Shown: positions 49,889 through 62,105, counted from the stretch's first letter. The stretch is DNA of 64,000 nt from Streptomyces catenulae (GCF_000718015.1 NZ_JODY01000010.1:124001-188000); one strand, 5' to 3'. Translations and numbers: made by a program. The notes: generated from the letters alone by a model not told the origin.

Positions 49889-50713
49889 ATGAGGATTCGA
49901 ATCGTCGACGCGTTCAGCACAGGCCCGTTCACCGGCAACCCGGCGGGAGTCGTCCTCCTGGATGCGGACGACTTCCCGTCCTGCCACTGGATGCAGAACG
50001 TCGCCCGGGAGGCGAACCAGTCGGAGACCGCGTTCGCCCACCCCCTGCCGCCCGGCGGCGAGGCGGACTGGGCGCTGCGCTGGTTCACCCCGGCCACCGA
50101 GGTGACCATGTGCGGGCACGCCACCCTCGCCACCGCCCACGTCCTGCACACCACCGGCAAAGCCACCGGCACGGTCCGTTTCGCCACCCGCAGCGGCATC
50201 CTGACCACGACCGCGAACGACGACGCCACCTTCACGATGGACTTCCCGACCGCGCCGCTCACGCCCGTGCAAGCGCCACCGGCGATCACCCACGGGCTGG
50301 GCGGCATCCCGATCCTCGGTGCGTACGCCACCGGACCGCAGGTCGGCGATCTACTGGTCGAGCTGGCGGATGAAGAGGCCGTGGACAGCCTGTCGCCGAA
50401 CTTCGCCACGCTCGCCGGGCAGGACGGCCGGGGCGTGATCGCCACCGCGCGCGCCGACACACCCGACTCCCTCTACGACGTCCGGACCCGCTGCTTCTTC
50501 CCCAACGTCGGTATCAACGAGGACCCGGTGACGGGGAGCGCGCACACCGCCCTCGCGCCGTTCTGGGCCGAGCGGCTCGGTCACCCCACCCTCGCCAGCC
50601 TGCAAGGGGGCGCCCGTACCGGACTCGTCCGTACCCAGCTGCGCGGCGACCGCACCCTGCTCACCGGCTCCGCCGTCACCGTGATCGACGGGGAACTCCT
50701 CGCCACGCCCTGA
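49889..50713 (+). CDS. PhzF-family isomerase/epimerase-like protein
   Basis: A 274-residue PhzF-fold protein: RIRIVDAFSTGPFTGNPAGV at the N-terminus, NQSETAF with the conserved Glu at about residue 48, WFTPATEVTMCGHATLATAH, and EDPVTGSAHTALAPFWAERL near the C-terminus. Fold relatives include PhzF (phenazine) and diaminopimelate epimerase, but most copies are of unknown substrate and no phenazine genes are nearby. The ATG at 49889 starts exactly at the first strand; longer in-frame starts give no homology. Confidence 0.87.
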   Translation: MRIRIVDAFSTGPFTGNPAGVVLLDADDFPSCHWMQNVAREANQSETAFAHPLPPGGEADWALRWFTPATEVTMCGHATLATAHVLHTTGKATGTVRFATRSGILTTTANDDATFTMDFPTAPLTPVQAPPAITHGLGGIPILGAYATGPQVGDLLVELADEEAVDSLSPNFATLAGQDGRGVIATARADTPDSLYDVRTRCFFPNVGINEDPVTGSAHTALAPFWAERLGHPTLASLQGGARTGLVRTQLRGDRTLLTGSAVTVIDGELLATP

Positions 50714-50724
50714 GCTGGAGGGAT

Positions 50725-50762
50725 GTGGTGCCCCGGGCCGCGGGACCGCTCCGGGGCACCAC
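50725..50762 (+). terminator. Terminator after PhzF gene
   Basis: GTGGTGCCCCGG (50725-50736) and CCGGGGCACCAC (50751-50762) form a perfect 12-bp stem 12 bases after the stop codon. Confidence 0.7.
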
Positions 50763-51068
50763 AAGGCTGACGGCATCCGGGCGAAGCCCCGACGCCCGTC
50801 CGACCGCCTCCGCCACCGCTTCCAGGACTCGCGGTCCTTCGCGGCAACCAACGGCGGGGCGGCGGTGTTTCTCTTCGTGAAAGATCCGATCGGCGTCGGA
50901 TGCGGTGGCCGGGACGGGAAGCTGACGGAGGAAGAGGTACGGGGGATGTCGCACCACAGCAGGTTGCAAGTCTGTTCAAGGGCCGGACGGTCGGAGCTGC
51001 CGAGGGGCGAGCCGCTCAACGGGCCGGACCGGTATGCGGCACGGAGTCACGGACCGTCCGACGCCGTC
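50763..51068. other. Intergenic region, no recognisable gene
   Basis: About 300 bases between two convergent genes. Open frames cross it on both strands but none has a ribosome site, a recognisable motif or clean codon bias. Confidence 0.5.
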
Positions 51069-52433
51069 TCACAGAGGGCGTTCGGCACCGTCCCCGTGGG
51101 AGCCGAGGGCGTGGAGCACTTCCCGCGCCGCGCGATGCCCCGACTCGACGGCGCCCTCGAAGTACCCGTTCCCGTGCACGGCCGTCTCCGTGCCCGCCCA
51201 GTGCAGTGCCCCTTCCGGCAGACGCAGCGCACTTCCGAAGGCCGTCCAGCCGCCGGGAGTGAAGTGGCCGGAGAAGCATCCCCGGGTCCACTCCTGCCCG
51301 AGCCAGTCGAACTCGATGAACTCCTCCGGTTCCGCCGCCCGTGCGGAGAACAGCTCCCCCAGGCGACGGGTGATGCTCTCCCGGCGCTCCCCGTGCGGGC
51401 GGGTCCGCAGGTGCGCGGCGTCGTCGCCGTAGACAAAGGCGGTCAGCACCGCCCGCGGAGCCTCTGGCGGCGTGTTGTCAACGGTCTCCGTGAGCACGCC
51501 CGTCGCCGATGTCGACACTCCCGACAGCCCCTCGTCCCGCCAGAAGGGCTCGGAGTAGACGGCATGGACCTTCAGCGCGGTGCCGGCCGTCATGTGCTGG
51601 AGGACACCTGCCCGCAGGGCGCTCAGCGGCGGGTCGTAGCGGAGGCTCCCGGCGAGTACGGGCGGCAGCGCGATCACGGCCCGCGCCGCGCGGTACTCCC
51701 CCAGCGTGGTGGTGACGCGGACCCCGGAGTGGTCATGGGTGATGCCGGTGACCGGCTCGGACAGCCGGACGGTGCCGTCGGGCAGATCGGCGGCCATCCG
51801 CTCGGCGATCTCCTGTGCACCGCCGACGACACGGGTCTCCTGCGCCCCGCCCCGGAAGCCGAGCAGCGCCGCGGTCCCACCACCGCTGGCCAGGTAGAAG
51901 AGCGTTTCGAGCAGCGAGGTCTCCGAAGGGCTCCCGGCGAGGAGTCCGCCGGAGACGACCCGGCCGACGTAGCGCCTGGCCGCCTCCGGGGCGCCGGTCG
52001 CCTCGAGCCAGGTGGCGAAGGTCTGCCGGTCCCAGGCCACCGCATCGGCGGCCGTCCAGGGGGCCTTCACGGGGACGTGTCCGCAGAGCGCGTCGAGTTC
52101 CCGCAGGAGTGCGGTCACCTCGTCGGGGAGTGCGGTCAGATGCTCCCCGTCGTAGTCGATCACCGAGGAGCCGTACTCCGGGGTCGGGTAGGTGGCGATG
52201 CCGTGCCGTCGGACCAGTTCGCTGATCCGGAGCTGACCGGAGGAGATCCACTGTCCGCCCAGGTCGAGTTGGGTGCCGTCGGGCAGAAAGCGGGTGAAGG
52301 CCCGCCCGCCGACCCGGCCACGGGCTTCCAGTACGAGGACGTCGCAGCCCGCCCGGTGAAGCTCCTGCGCCGCGCTGAGACCCGCGAATCCTGCGCCGAC
52401 GACCACCGCATCGCGCTCTCTCACCCCGGTCAC
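51069..52433 (-). CDS. Flavin monoamine oxidase family protein
   Basis: A 454-residue FAD amine oxidase. The FAD motif AVVVGAGFAGLSAAQELHRAG is at about residue 9, followed by LEARGRVGGRAFT and LDLGGQWISSGQ. The C-terminal LHWAGTETAVHGNGYFEGAV closes the flavin site. This matches bacterial monoamine/putrescine-type oxidases (aldehyde, ammonia and peroxide products). GTG 52433 has GGGAAG close before it; GTG 52424 is an alternative. There is no partner gene; the substrate is unknown. Confidence 0.87.
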   Translation of the reverse strand: MTGVRERDAVVVGAGFAGLSAAQELHRAGCDVLVLEARGRVGGRAFTRFLPDGTQLDLGGQWISSGQLRISELVRRHGIATYPTPEYGSSVIDYDGEHLTALPDEVTALLRELDALCGHVPVKAPWTAADAVAWDRQTFATWLEATGAPEAARRYVGRVVSGGLLAGSPSETSLLETLFYLASGGGTAALLGFRGGAQETRVVGGAQEIAERMAADLPDGTVRLSEPVTGITHDHSGVRVTTTLGEYRAARAVIALPPVLAGSLRYDPPLSALRAGVLQHMTAGTALKVHAVYSEPFWRDEGLSGVSTSATGVLTETVDNTPPEAPRAVLTAFVYGDDAAHLRTRPHGERRESITRRLGELFSARAAEPEEFIEFDWLGQEWTRGCFSGHFTPGGWTAFGSALRLPEGALHWAGTETAVHGNGYFEGAVESGHRAAREVLHALGSHGDGAERPL

Positions 52434-52727
52434 CGCTTCCCTGTCTCGTTCCGCCGGGCCTGTGCCGTACGGGCCGACGGCGCCTCAAGGATCGTGGCCG
52501 GGCGGTGGCCGCAGGGGACGCGCCACACCCCTCATGGCCTGGTTCACCCGGTATGGGCAACCGGCCCCGCAGGGTGTCCGGAGCGGCAGCACACCGCTGT
52601 CGGCCCGCCGACGACGGACATGCACCCCGCGTCCCGGGGCGGCGGACCGCCCTCCTCGTCCGAGCCTCCGACCAGGCGGAACGGCTCACCCGCAGCACGT
52701 CCGTGCAGCCCGCTCCGCTTCTCGCGT

Positions 52728-53615
52728 CTACAACGTCGGCAACCAGTCCACCCGGCCCGCGAGCAGCGCGTACCCCAGGAAGGCCACGATGTCGATCAGG
52801 GCATGTGCGGCGATCAGCGGGCCGACGCGGCCCCACCGCCGGCAGAGAAGGACGAAGATCACGCCCATCACCATGTTGCCGACGAAGCCGCCGATGCCCT
52901 GGTAGAGGTGGTACGAGCCGCGCAGTACGGAGCTGGCGGCGAGCGCGGCCAGCGGCATCCAGCCCAACTGCCCCAGGCGGCGCAGCAGGTAGCCGACGAC
53001 GATCACTTCCTCCAGGACGGCGTTCTGCACGGCGGAGGCGATCAGCACCGGAAATTTCCACCACACGTCCGGCAGCGCCTCGGGCACCACCGTGAGATTG
53101 AAGCCCGCCGCCCGCGCGCCCAGGTAGAGCAGCAGTCCACTGCCACCGATCACCGCCGCGAGCCCCGTACCGCGCCCCAGGTCGAAGCCGGGACGACGCC
53201 GGTCGCAGCCCAGCGCACGCAGCCCGCCCACGCGCTCCCGCACCAGCAAATGTGCCACCAGGGCCACCGGCACCAGCGCCGTCGCGATCCCGAAGAGCTG
53301 CCAGGCGAGGTCCAACCACGGGCGGCCGGGCGCATGGGAGCCGTTCAACGTCGCCGCCTGCGCCTTGAGGCCCTCGGGACGGGTCAGCGCGCCGAGGAAA
53401 CTGATCAGCGCGGACACCCCGCTGGCCCCCAGCGAGAGGGCCAGCACCAGAAGCGTCTCGTTCCGCAGCAACTTCCGGGGCAGGAACTCCCCCGGGCGGC
53501 CGTCACCGGGCACATCGGCCTCACCACGGACATCCACATCCGACCCCACTGTTTTCTCCACTTCCACCGCTTTCTCCGCTCCCGCCCGTGCCTGCGCACC
53601 CATCACTTCCACCAC
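52728..53615 (-). CDS. CPBP-family intramembrane metalloprotease
   Basis: A 295-residue membrane protein with about seven helices. The CPBP/CAAX-like motifs are VLEEVIVVGYLLRR (the Glu-Glu motif), SSVLRGSYHLYQG and the HALID motif. These residues bind the metal of the Rce1-like protease site. The first 45 residues are acidic and cytosolic. In bacteria such proteins process peptides or confer immunity to bacteriocins, but here no such gene is adjacent. The start may also be ATG 53600. Confidence 0.85.
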   Translation of the reverse strand: MVEVMGAQARAGAEKAVEVEKTVGSDVDVRGEADVPGDGRPGEFLPRKLLRNETLLVLALSLGASGVSALISFLGALTRPEGLKAQAATLNGSHAPGRPWLDLAWQLFGIATALVPVALVAHLLVRERVGGLRALGCDRRRPGFDLGRGTGLAAVIGGSGLLLYLGARAAGFNLTVVPEALPDVWWKFPVLIASAVQNAVLEEVIVVGYLLRRLGQLGWMPLAALAASSVLRGSYHLYQGIGGFVGNMVMGVIFVLLCRRWGRVGPLIAAHALIDIVAFLGYALLAGRVDWLPTL

Positions 53616-53774
53616 TTCCGCGATACCGCCCCCCGTGCCGTGCCTGCCCGGCTAGGGTCGCCGCAGCAGGTACGAAGATCGCGCGACAGGCCGGAGCAGG
53701 CGCCGTCCACGTGGTGTGACCCGCCTCCGCCGAGTCCCGAGCGATTGCCGAGACGCAGGAGAGGCGCTACCGCG

Positions 53775-55562
53775 ATGGGACGTCACAGCTTGCCCGACAG
53801 CACGGAGCCGGACGGCGCGGGGGCCCGGCCCGGGGCGCGCCGCCGCACCGTCGTTCTCGCCACCGCGTTGGTTCTCGCCCTCGCGGCGGGCACGGTGGTG
53901 GTGCTGCACAGCGAGCTGCTGCCGTTCGGCAAACCGTGCGGCGGCGACTCCGTCCGGCTCGACGTCGTCGCCTCGCCCGATATCGCTCCCGCCCTCGACG
54001 ACGTGGCGGACCGTGCGCGGCGTACGGAGGCGCGTACCGACGGGAAGTGTCTGGACGTCAAGGTGACGGCGCGCACCGGGGCGGAGGTCGCCGACTCGCT
54101 CGCCCAGCGTCCGGCACACTCCGAGTTCCAGGTCTGGATACCGGACTCCACCCTCTGGACGGACCGCGTGGACGCGGCCAGCGGCACGCCGCTGACCACC
54201 AGCGAGACGATTGCGGCCTCCCCGCTCGCGCTGGGCGCCGTGCCCACCGTCGCCGAGAAGCTGGGCTGGCCGAAGAAGACCTACGGCTGGGCCGAGATGG
54301 CGAAGGCCGCCGATGACGGCACGCTGCCGCTCGGGGTGGCCGATCCCGCGCACAGCGCCACGGGGCTCCTCGCGCTCTCCCGTATCGACGCCGCCTACCA
54401 GAAGGACGGGGCGGGCGAGGATGCCGACACCGCACAGACCCGGACGGCCGCCGCGGCGAAGGTACTGCACCGGCGCCTCGCCGACGACGATCAAAAACTC
54501 GCCGCGACGCTGCCGCGCGACGCCTCCGAAGCCGAGACGGCCGATCCGCACCGCAACCAGGCCGTGCTTCTCTCGGAACAGGCCGCGTTCGCGCACAACC
54601 GCGCCGCGTCCGGGCCCGGGCTGGAACTCTTCTACCCCCAGGACGGCACCGCGCAGCTCGACTACCCGTACACCCTCGTCGACGAGAACCAGCTCGAAGC
54701 CGATCAGTCGCGCGCCGCCAACCGGTTCATGACACTGCTGGCCACACCCCAGGGGCAGCGGGTGCTGCGCGCCCACGGTTTCCGGGCGGGCCACGGCAGA
54801 GCCGATGAGAAGGTGACCCGCGCGGCGGGTGGCCGCGCGCCGCAGCCGTACACCCAGGACGCCGCCTCGCTGCCCTCCGCCAAGGAGATCCAAGCGCTGC
54901 TCGGCGTGTGGACGGTCACCGTGGAGAACGCCCGGCTCACCACGGTGGTGGACGCCTCGTCGTCCATGGGGCTCGCGGTGCCGGGCAGCGGGGGCCGCTC
55001 CCGGATGTCATTGGCCAGGGATGCGCTGCTCCGGGCGCTGGGGACGTTCACGCCCGACGACGAGATAGGGCTGTGGAAGTTCGCCACGCTGCTCGACGGC
55101 GACCGCGACTACCTGGAGCTGTCCCCCACCACCCGGCTCGGCGGCCGGGACTCCGGCAACGCCGGCCACCGGGACGGCCTCACCTCCGCCCTGCAGACGC
55201 TCACCCCCGTACCCGGTGGCGGCACAGGGCTGTACGACACCACGCTCGCGGCGTACCGCGAAGCCCGGTCGTCGTACGCGGAGGGGAAGTTCAACGCGGT
55301 CGTGGTGGTCACCGACGGCGCGGACGACGACGCCCACAGCATCGGTCTGGACGGACTGCTGGAGCAGATGAAGAAACTGACGGATCCGGGGCGGCCGATA
55401 CCCTTGATCGCCCTCGCCATCGGCCCGGAGGCGGACCGGTCGGCGTTGGACCGCATGGTCGCCCCGACCGGCGGTTCCGCCCACGAGGTCCAGGACCCGT
55501 CGCAGATCGACGAGGTGATCCGGCAGGCCATCGTCACGGCGGGCAGCACGGAGCCGAGGTAA
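53775..55562 (+). CDS. Substrate-binding/VWA fusion protein, membrane-anchored
   Basis: A 595-residue protein with an N-terminal membrane anchor (RRRTVVLATALVLALAAGTV at about 24-43). An extracellular solute-binding-like domain follows (about 50-370, with LYDTTLAA-type segments absent and VADPAHSATGLLALSRIDAA present). The last third (about 395-590) is a VWA domain: VVDASSSMG (MIDAS DxSxS) and VVVVTDGADDD (the later MIDAS Asp). The order binding domain then VWA is a known actinobacterial architecture of unknown function, perhaps for protein or cell-wall interaction. The ribosome site GGAGAGG lies about ten bases before the ATG. Confidence 0.85.
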   Translation: MGRHSLPDSTEPDGAGARPGARRRTVVLATALVLALAAGTVVVLHSELLPFGKPCGGDSVRLDVVASPDIAPALDDVADRARRTEARTDGKCLDVKVTARTGAEVADSLAQRPAHSEFQVWIPDSTLWTDRVDAASGTPLTTSETIAASPLALGAVPTVAEKLGWPKKTYGWAEMAKAADDGTLPLGVADPAHSATGLLALSRIDAAYQKDGAGEDADTAQTRTAAAAKVLHRRLADDDQKLAATLPRDASEAETADPHRNQAVLLSEQAAFAHNRAASGPGLELFYPQDGTAQLDYPYTLVDENQLEADQSRAANRFMTLLATPQGQRVLRAHGFRAGHGRADEKVTRAAGGRAPQPYTQDAASLPSAKEIQALLGVWTVTVENARLTTVVDASSSMGLAVPGSGGRSRMSLARDALLRALGTFTPDDEIGLWKFATLLDGDRDYLELSPTTRLGGRDSGNAGHRDGLTSALQTLTPVPGGGTGLYDTTLAAYREARSSYAEGKFNAVVVVTDGADDDAHSIGLDGLLEQMKKLTDPGRPIPLIALAIGPEADRSALDRMVAPTGGSAHEVQDPSQIDEVIRQAIVTAGSTEPR

Positions 55563-55849
55563 TTCGGTCGGCCAACGGGTCCGCGCCGGGAGCCACCACG
55601 AGGGCACACGGCGAAAGGGCACCGACGCCCACCGGCACCTCGCACCGCCCGCACCGACACATCGCGCGGACCGTCCGGCAGCGGCGCCACCGCTGCCGCC
55701 GCCCGCGCCGACCGCCACGTCCATGCGGCCGGGCCGGACGCAGACGAGGTGGCCCATCAGCCGCTGGCGCTCCTCACCCCGGACGCCTGGGCCGCCGGAC
55801 GTCTCGCGAGGCCCGGGGAGAGTCCGCCGACGCGCGCCGCCCCGCCGCC

Positions 55850-57424
55850 TCAGCCGCCGTCCGACCCCTCCCCTCGTCCCCATCCGTTCGCCTCCGCGCG
55901 GCGCGGTGAGGGTACGGTCCGGCGGGCGGCGGACCAGGCGACGGGCCAGGTGTGCACCGGCTCGCCGGACCGCATCAGGTCGACGTAACGGCGGGTCATC
56001 TCGGCCAACGCGGCTCCGCGGTCCAGTCCCTGTTCCCGCGCGTGGTGGTAGGCGGCGGTCTGCCAGGAGGCGCCGTTGGTGCGGCGGGCGCAGCGTTCCT
56101 CGATGATGCCGAGGTAGCGGTCCCGGTCGGCCGGTTCGACGCCCCAGGCGTCCAGCCCGGCGGCGGCCAACGGCAGCAGTTCCTGCCGGACCAGCCGGGT
56201 CACCGGTATCTCCGCCACCCCGCCCCGGCCCGGACGTGGCCAGCGCAGCATGGCGTCGATGCCGTGGCGGCAGGCGGCGGCGAAGTTCTCCGCGGCGGCG
56301 GTGAACGGCAGCCGGGTCCACACCGGGCGCGGCTGCTCGGCCAGCGCCCGCACCAGCCCGTAGTAGAAGGCGGTGTTGGCGAGGACGTCGGCGACGGTGG
56401 GACCGGCCGGCAGCACGCGGTTCTCGACCCGCAGATGCGGAACGCCGTCGACCACCGCGTACACCGGCCGGTTCCACCGGTAGACGGTGCCGTTGTGCAG
56501 CACCAGTTCCGCCAGGTCGGGGACGCCGCCCGCGTCGAGGACGCGCAGCGGGTGCTGGGTTCCGCAGAGCAGCAGCAGAGGCGGGAAATACCGCACGTTC
56601 TCCGCGAAGAGGTCGTATGCCGAATCGATCCAGCGCTCGCCGAACCAGGTGCGCGGACGGACACCCTGAGCCTGGAGTTCCGGCGGCCGGGTGTCGGTGG
56701 CCTGCTGGAAGACCGGCGGTCGCGATTCGCGCCACAGCTCACGGCCGAAGAAGAACGGCGAGTTGGCACCGACCGCCACCTGGACGGCGGCGAGCGCCTG
56801 CGCCGCGTTCCACACCGCGGCGAACCGGCCGGGCGTCACCTGGAGATGCAGCTGGACGGAGGTGCACGCGGCCTCCGGGGCGATCGACGGTGAGCGGGCG
56901 ACGAGCCGTTCGACGCCCTGGATGTCGAGTGCGAAGTCCTCACCGCGAGCCGCCCGCATTTCATCGTTGAGCAGGAAATAGCGATCGTTCTCGGAGAGAC
57001 TGGCGGCGGTGAGATCGGTGGTGTCCAGGGTCGGCAGAATACCGATCATCACGATCCGGGCTGCCACTTCACGGGCTTTACGGTCGGCATAGGCGAGAGC
57101 GGTACGGAGTTCCTCGGCGAGCTGCTCGAAGACCTGCCCGTGCAGTCGGTGCGGGGTGATGTTCACTTCGAGATTGCAGCGGGCGAGTTCGGTCTGGAAA
57201 TCCTGGCTCGCGATACGCTCCAACACCTGGGAGTTCATCATCCGGGGCAGCCCGTCGGCCCCGGCAAGATTGAGTTCGATCTCCAGTCCCACCAGATTCT
57301 TCGGCCGGTCGAACCGTTTCTCCCCCAGCAGCCTCGCCAGCCCCTCAAGACACTCCTGAAGCTTTCTTCGATAACGCTCCCGGTCCGCCAGGCCGATGCC
57401 GTCCGCGGCGACCTTCTCCCCCAT
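55850..57424 (-). CDS. GCS2-type glutamate-cysteine ligase family protein
   Basis: A 524-residue ATP-dependent carboxylate-amine ligase-like protein. The N-terminal catalytic strand NLVGLEIELNL carries the paired Glu typical of the family. Later come CNLEVNITPHRL, TSVQLHLQVTPGRFAAVWNA, ANSPFFFGRELWRESRPP and VENRVLPAGPTVADV. It resembles the glutamate-cysteine ligase/YbdK superfamily, but the true substrate is unknown since Streptomyces make mycothiol rather than glutathione. ATG 57424 follows AAGGA at good spacing. The 5' leader can form a hairpin (GGACGGCCCG with CGGGCCGTCC). Confidence 0.8.
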   Translation of the reverse strand: MGEKVAADGIGLADRERYRRKLQECLEGLARLLGEKRFDRPKNLVGLEIELNLAGADGLPRMMNSQVLERIASQDFQTELARCNLEVNITPHRLHGQVFEQLAEELRTALAYADRKAREVAARIVMIGILPTLDTTDLTAASLSENDRYFLLNDEMRAARGEDFALDIQGVERLVARSPSIAPEAACTSVQLHLQVTPGRFAAVWNAAQALAAVQVAVGANSPFFFGRELWRESRPPVFQQATDTRPPELQAQGVRPRTWFGERWIDSAYDLFAENVRYFPPLLLLCGTQHPLRVLDAGGVPDLAELVLHNGTVYRWNRPVYAVVDGVPHLRVENRVLPAGPTVADVLANTAFYYGLVRALAEQPRPVWTRLPFTAAAENFAAACRHGIDAMLRWPRPGRGGVAEIPVTRLVRQELLPLAAAGLDAWGVEPADRDRYLGIIEERCARRTNGASWQTAAYHHAREQGLDRGAALAEMTRRYVDLMRSGEPVHTWPVAWSAARRTVPSPRRAEANGWGRGEGSDGG

Positions 57425-57730
57425 CGAAGGGTCCTTCCTCCAGGGGACGGCCCGCAGCCACGGGCCGTCCGGGGCCGTCCCCGGCACCACCGGGGCACGC
57501 GTCACGGTCGATGATGCCCCGGTGATCTGATCCATAACGCCTCAAGGGCGTTCGGCTGCCGATAGGCTCGAAGTGGCGGAGAGACCGGCACATACCTGTG
57601 GCATATTGCGGTGACAGCCGCCGCTGACATTTCCCCCGGAAATCCATCGAGAAGTTCCGGCCTACCGCCCGACGGGAGAATATCGAGGCGGTTTGCCCGC
57701 CCTCCGCACAAAGAAGGAGGAAACGTCTCC
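57425..57730. other. Divergent intergenic region with leader hairpin and micropeptide promoter
   Basis: A 306-base gap. GGACGGCCCG (57445-57454) and CGGGCCGTCC (57461-57470) form a stem in the leader of the ligase gene. The other end is AT-richer and carries a consensus ribosome site (AAGGAGG, 57714-57720) for the 25-residue ORF. Confidence 0.5.
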
Positions 57731-57808
57731 ATGAGCGGTCCGGATTACCCCTTGCCGGAAATCGTGGGAACGTTTACCGGAAACACTGTGGGAACACACG
57801 TCGTATAA
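57731..57808 (+). CDS. 25-residue micropeptide with lasso-leader-like motif
   Basis: A short ORF with an unusually good ribosome site, AAGGAGG ten bases before its ATG. It codes for MSGPDYPLPEIVGTFTGNTV followed by GTHVV and a TAA. The arrangement Y-x-x-P-x-I-V-G-x-F-x-x-x-T-x-G is close to the actinobacterial lasso-peptide leader pattern YxxPxLxxxGxFxxxTxG, but two residues shorter between the Leu/Ile and the Gly. Only four to five residues follow the TxG, too few for a lasso core. No B, C, E or transporter gene lies nearby. It may be a remnant precursor, a regulatory upstream peptide or another short peptide; the codon use is more AT-rich than that of its neighbours. Confidence 0.5.
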   Translation: MSGPDYPLPEIVGTFTGNTVGTHVV

Positions 57809-57955
57809 ACTCCGTTCACGAGGCGGAGACTTGGGCCCCGTGTCGCGTTGCGCGCCCCTGCGCGGAGATACGCGCCCCGCTCCGACCCCGCACGCTGACA
57901 ACGCCGTCCGCGTCTGCCGTGTCGCACCGTGTCTCCCAAGTGAGAGGCGACCACC

Positions 57956-58543
57956 ATGCCGCTGCATGTACCCGCTGCCCCCGCGCCCGCCCTGCGCAGC
58001 GTCCTCACCGCTCTCGGCTCGCCCACCGCCGTCCGTGAGGCCCGTCCCGCCGCGCTCCGGGCACATCAGGGCCCGCTCAGCGCCGACCATCCGCTCCCGG
58101 TCCACGTCCTGGACGGCATCGGCCGCACCGGCGCACCGCCCCGCACCCGGCTGGTCGGCTGGCGCTTCCTGGTGGTCGGCGGCGGGCGGCCGGTGGCGGC
58201 AGCCGAGGCGCGGCTGACGCCGGACGGCTGGGCCTTCGCCCACTTCTGCGGCGGCCCGTACGTCACCGCGACCGAACAAGCCCTCCACCAGGCCGAATCG
58301 CTCACCGCCTGGTACCAGCCGCGGCTGCTGTCCGTACCGGAGCTGTACATGCTGACGCTGTGGCTGCACCACGACACCGCCTCCGACGGCACCTCGGGGC
58401 TGCCGGCCGCGGGCGATCTCCTGGTGCCGCTCGCTCCCGCGCCGCCCGGGATCGCCGCGCACCTCCCGCAGCGGGTGGCCGATCTGCTGCCCCGGCTCAG
58501 CGACCGGCTCGCCCCGCCGCCGCTCCTCGGCACCACCGCCTGA
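57956..58543 (+). CDS. Hypothetical actinobacterial protein
   Basis: A 195-residue protein I cannot assign. It has no signal peptide or membrane segments. The central part (VGWRFLVVGGGRPVAAAEA, then TPDGWAFAHFCGGPYVTATE) looks like a compact alpha/beta fold, followed by an acidic/hydrophobic segment YMLTLWLHHDTA and a Pro-rich end. GAGAGG lies upstream of the ATG. High third-position GC and absence of internal stops support it being a real gene. It lies downstream of the 25-residue ORF on the same strand and may share its transcript. Confidence 0.7.
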   Translation: MPLHVPAAPAPALRSVLTALGSPTAVREARPAALRAHQGPLSADHPLPVHVLDGIGRTGAPPRTRLVGWRFLVVGGGRPVAAAEARLTPDGWAFAHFCGGPYVTATEQALHQAESLTAWYQPRLLSVPELYMLTLWLHHDTASDGTSGLPAAGDLLVPLAPAPPGIAAHLPQRVADLLPRLSDRLAPPPLLGTTA

Positions 58544-58625
58544 CCCCGTTCGGAAGCGCCCGTCGGAGGGACACCGCCCGACCGCACCGGCGCATTCCGC
58601 ACGGCGTACGCGCCCCGCGTTCGAG

Positions 58626-58657
58626 CGCCCCGTGAGCCCCCGTGGCCACGGGGCGCC
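58626..58657 (+). terminator. Terminator after hypothetical gene
   Basis: GCGCCCCGT (58626-58634) and ACGGGGCGC (58649-58657) form a perfect 9-bp stem with a 14-base loop. The remaining 190 bases up to the next gene show no gene. Confidence 0.55.
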
Positions 58658-58848
58658 CTGCTGTGCGACCCCGTGTGCCACCGTCCGCCACCCCTCCCCC
58701 AACCCCCCTGACGTGGTGCGCATTTGGGAGCAACCGCCCGCACGGGTGACACGTCCGTATCGAGTGCGTACCACTGCCGCGAAATCCCTGCGGAAATCCG
58801 TCCGCGGGGCAACACTGAGTCCAACCGAAGGAAACGGGGGAAGCGGCC

Positions 58849-59121
58849 ATGACCACTTCACGCTCATCGAGCCGCACGACGACGATCACCCATCCGCAGC
58901 GAAAGACAATGCCCATGTGTCAGCACCAGCCGCCCTGCCCGTCAGCCGACTCCAGCGACCGGGAAGCCGCGCATCCCGTGGCGCACCACCCGGAGCAGGG
59001 CTGGAGCCTGTTGTGCAACGGCGTTCTCCTCTTCGAGGACACCGGTGAGCTTCTGCCGGACGGTCAGGTCATCGCCCCGCACCGTCCGGACGGCACGACC
59101 CGGGTCGCCACCACCGTCTGA
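58849..59121 (+). CDS. DUF5999 family protein
   Basis: A 90-residue protein whose conserved part, MCQHQPPCPSADSSDREAAH then HPEQGWSLLCNGVLLFEDTG and ELLPDGQVIAPHRP, is the small Streptomyces DUF5999 family. Two Cys in CQHQPPC plus a later Cys could bind a metal. The start at 58849 has a strong GGGGGAAG ribosome site, but the conserved sequence begins at an internal ATG (58915), so the product may be 68 residues. The function is unknown; it is widely conserved in Streptomyces. Confidence 0.82.
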   Translation: MTTSRSSSRTTTITHPQRKTMPMCQHQPPCPSADSSDREAAHPVAHHPEQGWSLLCNGVLLFEDTGELLPDGQVIAPHRPDGTTRVATTV

Positions 59122-59136
59122 CCCGCCGCACGTCAA

Positions 59137-59166
59137 AGGGCCCCCGGCGCGCTCGCCGAGGGCCCT
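59137..59166. terminator. Bidirectional terminator between DUF5999 and gcvP
   Basis: AGGGCCCCCGGCG (59137-59149) pairs with CGCCGAGGGCCCT (59154-59166), 13 bp with one mismatch and a 4-base loop, between convergent genes. T residues follow in the minus direction. Confidence 0.65.
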
Positions 59167-59182
59167 CATCGCTGCCCGGACG

Positions 59183-62071
<2,889 letters not shown>

Positions 62072-62105
62072 CTGCGGGGGCCTCCTGGTCTCAACGACCT
62101 ACGAG

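Noticed and set aside
49889..50713. Phenazine biosynthesis, suggested by the PhzF-family gene.
   Set aside because: No other phz genes are nearby and PhzF-fold proteins are common and mostly of unknown function.
50865..53774. A long plus-strand frame leading into the VWA-fusion gene.
   Set aside because: The first 970 codons overlap the amine oxidase and CPBP genes on the other strand and give no recognisable sequence. The real start is the ATG at 53775.
57731..58543. A lasso-peptide biosynthetic cluster.
   Set aside because: Only the leader-like motif is present. There are no lasso cyclase, RRE, protease or transporter genes, and the core is too short.
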